From NCBI GenBank assembly GCA_913060565.1, contig CAJXRU010000012.1, positions 1 through 63,614 on the forward strand: 63,614 nucleotides of DNA, given 5' to 3'. The notes under the pieces are model-generated. The model was not told the origin of the DNA. It saw nothing but the letters and a program-made list of their open reading frames with translations, and did not search any database. This document shows, piece by piece, positions 60,635-63,614 of this stretch. Source of the stretch: an uncultured Gammaproteobacteria bacterium. GTDB taxonomy: Bacteria > Pseudomonadota > Gammaproteobacteria > Enterobacterales > Psychrobiaceae. The position numbers were made by a program, and so were the translations under genes. Every line of letters starts with the position of its first letter. Position 1 is the stretch's first letter.

Positions 60635-60790
60635 CTTTCAGTCCTGATTAAAATATTACATTTTAATAAACCCGCCTAAACGCTAGTAATATCGGGCTTT
60701 GTGCTATAGAATAGCCGCCAAAATTAATCGCATTATTTCATTGAATTTCAGTGAATATTTGACTGATAAATAAAATGATGTAAGCAGGAT

Positions 60791-60812
60791 GTAATTATCC
60801 AAAATTAATTAC
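60791..60812 (+). promoter_or_regulatory. Split HexR-like half-sites before gap (weak)
   Basis: GTAATTA (60791-60797) and TAATTAC (60806-60812) are perfect inverted arms with an 8-base spacer. The arms match HexR half-sites but the spacing is far wider than the site before hexR. In an AT-rich gap this may be chance. Confidence 0.3.
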
Positions 60813-60892
60813 TTTGTATGGTGTAAAGTCGATGTGACTTATCGCCAATACGTTGTTAATACCACTTTACGTATTATTTATTTGCATTACAA

Positions 60893-60918
60893 ATTTAGAC
60901 CACTTATTTAGACCACTT
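60893..60918. repeat. 13-bp tandem duplication in gap leader
   Basis: ATTTAGACCACTT occurs twice in a row (60893-60905, 60906-60918), directly before the AAGGA ribosome site of gap. It may be a recent duplication or a short translational control element. Confidence 0.9.
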
Positions 60919-60930
60919 AAGGAAGCTTTA

Positions 60931-62364
60931 ATGACTCAAGATAAATATTTGAACAGCTGGCAAGAGCGTCAGGAACTAGCCGAAGCGATGCAACCATTGT
61001 TAGGTAAATTGTTCCGCCGTCAAGGTGTTGAAATCACTGTTTACGGTCGTCCATTATTAACTGCCTCTACGATTGATATTATCAAAGCGCACAGAAACGT
61101 TCGTCAGCACACTGGCGAAAAATTACGTTTACGTGAGTCTTTTCCACTACTCGAAGCAATTAATGAATTAAACATTGCCCAAGCGCGCATTGACTTAGGT
61201 AAACTCGCGATTAAATTTGCCCAGCAACACGGCACTGACTATGATAAGGCTGTAGAATTCTTATCGACAGAGCTTAAAGAACTTATCGGTAAAGACGAGT
61301 CTACCGAGCCGCGTGATGTTGTTTTATACGGCTTTGGCCGAATTGGCCGCTTACTTGCGCGTTTGATGATTGAGCGTAGCGGACAAGCAAACTTCTTGCG
61401 TCTTCGTGCGATTGTTGTTCGTGGTAAAGGTGGTGATCTAGAAAAGCGTGCTAGCTTATTACGTCGTGATTCAGTCCATGGTCCTTTTAACGGTTCGATT
61501 GAAGTTGATGAATCAAACAATGCACTAATTGCAAACGGTAACTATATTCAAGTTATCTATGCAAATTCTCCTGATTCAATTGACTACACTAAATATGGCA
61601 TTAATAACGCATTAGTTGTTGATAATACGGGTATCTGGACTGATGAAGCTGGTCTTTCTGAGCATCTTAAATCAACAGGAACGTCAAAAGTATTGTTAAC
61701 CGCACCAGCAAAAGGTGATATCGACAATATCGTTTACGGCGTAAACGACGACATGATTGGTGATGCACGTATCGTTAGTGCGGCAAGTTGTACTACAAAT
61801 GCTATCACGCCAGTTCTTAAAGCAATGGATGACAAATTTGGCATCATTAATGGTCATATTGAAACGGTTCACTCATACACCAATGATCAGAACCTTATTG
61901 ATAACTACCATAAATCACCGCGTCGCGGTCGTAGTGCGCCATTAAATATGGTTATTACGTCAACAGGTGCAGCAAAAGCTGTTGCTAAAGCATTGCCAGT
62001 ATTAGCGGGGAAATTAACGGGTAACGCTATTCGCGTTCCAACACCAAATGTTTCAATGGCTATCATGAACTTGAACTTGAAAGAGGGTACTAACGTTGAC
62101 GAGTTAAATACTTATCTTCGTAATATGGCACTTCATTCAGAATTACAAGATCAAATTGATTTCACGACATCAAGCGAAATTGTATCGACGGATTTAGTTG
62201 GTTCACGTTACGCAGGTGTGGTTGACTCTAAAGCAACAATCACTAGCGATAATAGCTGTGTCTTATATGTTTGGTACGACAACGAGTTTGGTTATAGCTG
62301 TCAAGTCGTTCGTGTAATGCGTAACATGCTGGGACTAGATTACCCAACATTACCTCGTGCGTAA
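60931..62364 (+). CDS. gap: Glyceraldehyde-3-phosphate dehydrogenase, N-terminally extended type
   Basis: A 477-residue GAPDH. The ATG at 60931 has AAGGA upstream; the in-frame codons back to 60853 are not typical. An extra N-terminal domain of about 125 residues (MTQDKYLNSWQERQELAEAMQPLLGKL...) precedes the Rossmann motif GFGRIGR (134-140). The catalytic Cys287 is in SAASCTTNAITP, and the NEFGYS motif is near the end. This long type occurs in Shewanella, Vibrio and Pseudomonas beside the short GapA and is often assigned to gluconeogenesis or Entner-Doudoroff flux; direction here is not shown. Nearby hexR suggests shared control. Confidence 0.95.
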   Translation: MTQDKYLNSWQERQELAEAMQPLLGKLFRRQGVEITVYGRPLLTASTIDIIKAHRNVRQHTGEKLRLRESFPLLEAINELNIAQARIDLGKLAIKFAQQHGTDYDKAVEFLSTELKELIGKDESTEPRDVVLYGFGRIGRLLARLMIERSGQANFLRLRAIVVRGKGGDLEKRASLLRRDSVHGPFNGSIEVDESNNALIANGNYIQVIYANSPDSIDYTKYGINNALVVDNTGIWTDEAGLSEHLKSTGTSKVLLTAPAKGDIDNIVYGVNDDMIGDARIVSAASCTTNAITPVLKAMDDKFGIINGHIETVHSYTNDQNLIDNYHKSPRRGRSAPLNMVITSTGAAKAVAKALPVLAGKLTGNAIRVPTPNVSMAIMNLNLKEGTNVDELNTYLRNMALHSELQDQIDFTTSSEIVSTDLVGSRYAGVVDSKATITSDNSCVLYVWYDNEFGYSCQVVRVMRNMLGLDYPTLPRA

Positions 62365-62392
62365 TCAGGGGGTCAAGTTGCGTTAAATTATC

Positions 62393-62424
62393 AAGCCAAT
62401 GAAGCAATTCATTGGCTTTTTTTA
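62393..62424 (+). terminator. Rho-independent terminator after gap
   Basis: AAGCCAATGAA/TTCATTGGCTT perfect 11-base stem, loop GCAA, followed by a T run to 62423. Confidence 0.94.
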
Positions 62425-62547
62425 TAGAAAAAATAGTTTAAGACAATTTATTCGCTTATCTGGCTAAAGTCTAACCATGATTGGCTGTACTTCTTTGATT
62501 TGTACTGTATTATCCAGTGATTAATTAAAAATTCTGCAATCCGATAG

Positions 62548-63201
<654 letters not shown>

Positions 63202-63223
63202 TCGCCAATAGCGTACTTTATAG

Positions 63224-63247
63224 AAACCAGTCTTAGGGCTGGTTTTT
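63224..63247 (+). terminator. Rho-independent terminator after adk
   Basis: AACCAG/CTGGTT stem (with further weak pairs) followed by T7. Confidence 0.88.
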
Positions 63248-63378
63248 TTATGGCATTATTTTAATGTGCCAATAAAGCAAAGAAACAACCTACTTGAGTC
63301 ACAGTTTTACTCATCAATTCATAATATTAATCTTTTTATTACAGTAAGAATTGAGATTGCGCTAAAATGCGCGCGTTT

Positions 63379-63409
63379 GCTCAAATGATTCACCATTTGA
63401 GCCTTTTTA
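63379..63409 (+). promoter_or_regulatory. Terminator-like hairpin in gsk leader
   Basis: GCTCAAATG (63379-63387) and CATTTGAGC (63394-63402) form a perfect 9-base stem with a 6-base loop, followed by CTTTTTAATTTT. It lies 26 bases before the gsk start and shortly after a TAAAAT (63363-63368) that could be a -10 box. It could be an attenuator, a stabilising 5' stem or an extra terminator. Confidence 0.6.
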
Positions 63410-63427
63410 ATTTTATTAGGCAGCTGC

Positions 63428-63563
63428 ATGAAATTTCCCGGTCAACGAAAAATTAAGCATTATTTTCCTGTAACAACTCCAAAAGCGGTTCTTGAAAGTG
63501 GTAAAAAGCCAAAAATAGAAAGCCACATTTGTGGAATCGATCAAACGTTGGTGGATATTGAAG
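63428..63563 (+). CDS. gsk: Inosine-guanosine kinase, N-terminal fragment
   Basis: About 45 residues from ATG 63428 (AGGCAGC upstream) before the adapter. MKFPGQRKIKHYFPV and CGIDQTLVDIE match the start of E. coli Gsk, a PfkB-family kinase of purine nucleoside salvage. The open frame appears to run on into adapter sequence, giving a false VSYTHLTLPTKRIV tail; that part is not protein. Confidence 0.93.
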
Positions 63564-63614
63564 CTGTCTCTTATACACATCTGACGCTGCCGACGAAGAG
63601 GATAGTGTAGATCT
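63564..63614. other. Nextera i5 adapter, index S503 and P5 start (not genomic)
   Basis: 63564-63596 is the reverse complement of the same Nextera read-1 adapter as at the left end. It is followed by AGAGGATA (63597-63604), the reverse complement of index S503, and GTGTAGATCT (63605-63614), the start of the P5 arm. Genomic sequence ends at 63563. Confidence 0.97.

Noticed and set aside
60791..60812. HexR operator in front of gap
   Set aside because: Half-sites match, but the 8-base spacing differs from the perfect site at 59784 and the region is AT-rich; listed only as a weak feature, not as a finding.
63563..63610. Continuation of the gsk open frame through VSYTHLTLPTKRIV
   Set aside because: These residues are translated Nextera adapter and index, not genomic coding sequence.

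Overview
The window is a chromosomal contig from a marine gammaproteobacterium of the order Alteromonadales. It is most like Colwelliaceae (Thalassotalea/Colwellia type); this placement rests on protein resemblance and gene order recalled from memory, not on a search. The DNA is moderately AT-rich and almost fully coding. The blocks smc-zipA-ligA, smrB/prmB-aroC-epmC-yfcL, topA/cysB, mltD-gloB and hexR-pykA are typical gammaproteobacterial neighbourhoods. Both ends are not genome: bases 1-38 and 63564-63614 are Illumina Nextera adapter plus index, so the biological sequence is 39-63563.

Layout. 39-1181: minus-strand moxR-type ATPase followed by a truncated DUF58 gene. 1404-4987: fadI-fadJ, with a FadR-like operator inside the promoter. 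4999-6312: small lipoprotein and cysZ. 6498-13637: smc, zipA, ligA and a DUF2919 membrane protein. 13631-14857: three small minus-strand genes, including a creA-like lipoprotein. 15083-16898: etfB-etfA behind two palindromes. 16976-20353: tdk, convergent with a large M16 protease. 20641-25929: sixA, smrB, prmB, aroC, epmC, a COG3199 kinase-like gene and yfcL. 26016-30177: a POT/MFS transporter, an orphan membrane protein, an M50 protease and rluF. 30194-33630: a rhodanese-glycosyltransferase-radD operon on the minus strand. 33769-38930: sohB, a dicarboxylate/amino-acid symporter and a large Ig-like lipoprotein. 39112-44540: topA, a membrane coiled-coil protein, a histidine-kinase-like protein without its histidine, and cysB. 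44600-49528: sdaA, mltD, gloB, purU. 49677-54935: a DUF1289 protein, yciK, a VolA/Pla-1-like surface lipase and a DEAD-box helicase. 55229-57338: an integrase-like protein without recognisable catalytic residues, and nadE. 57389-62364: pykA, hexR, a DUF2989 lipoprotein and gap. 62557-63563: adk and a truncated gsk.

How the genes work together. A fatty-acid theme recurs: fadIJ, etfBA and the VolA-like lipase, with a FadR-like site before fadI and two closely matching PsrA-like palindromes before etfBA and the yciK/lipase pair. Central carbon control is visible as a perfect HexR palindrome before hexR-pykA, with gap nearby. Cell-surface and envelope genes (mltD, sohB, cysZ, zipA, several lipoproteins) are scattered between.

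I see no rRNA, tRNA, CRISPR array, insertion sequence or prophage. I do not see a convincing undescribed multi-gene system. The items most worth a second look are the H-to-Y histidine kinase with its membrane partner, the degenerate integrase-like protein, and the palindrome pair shared by the etfBA and lipase promoters.
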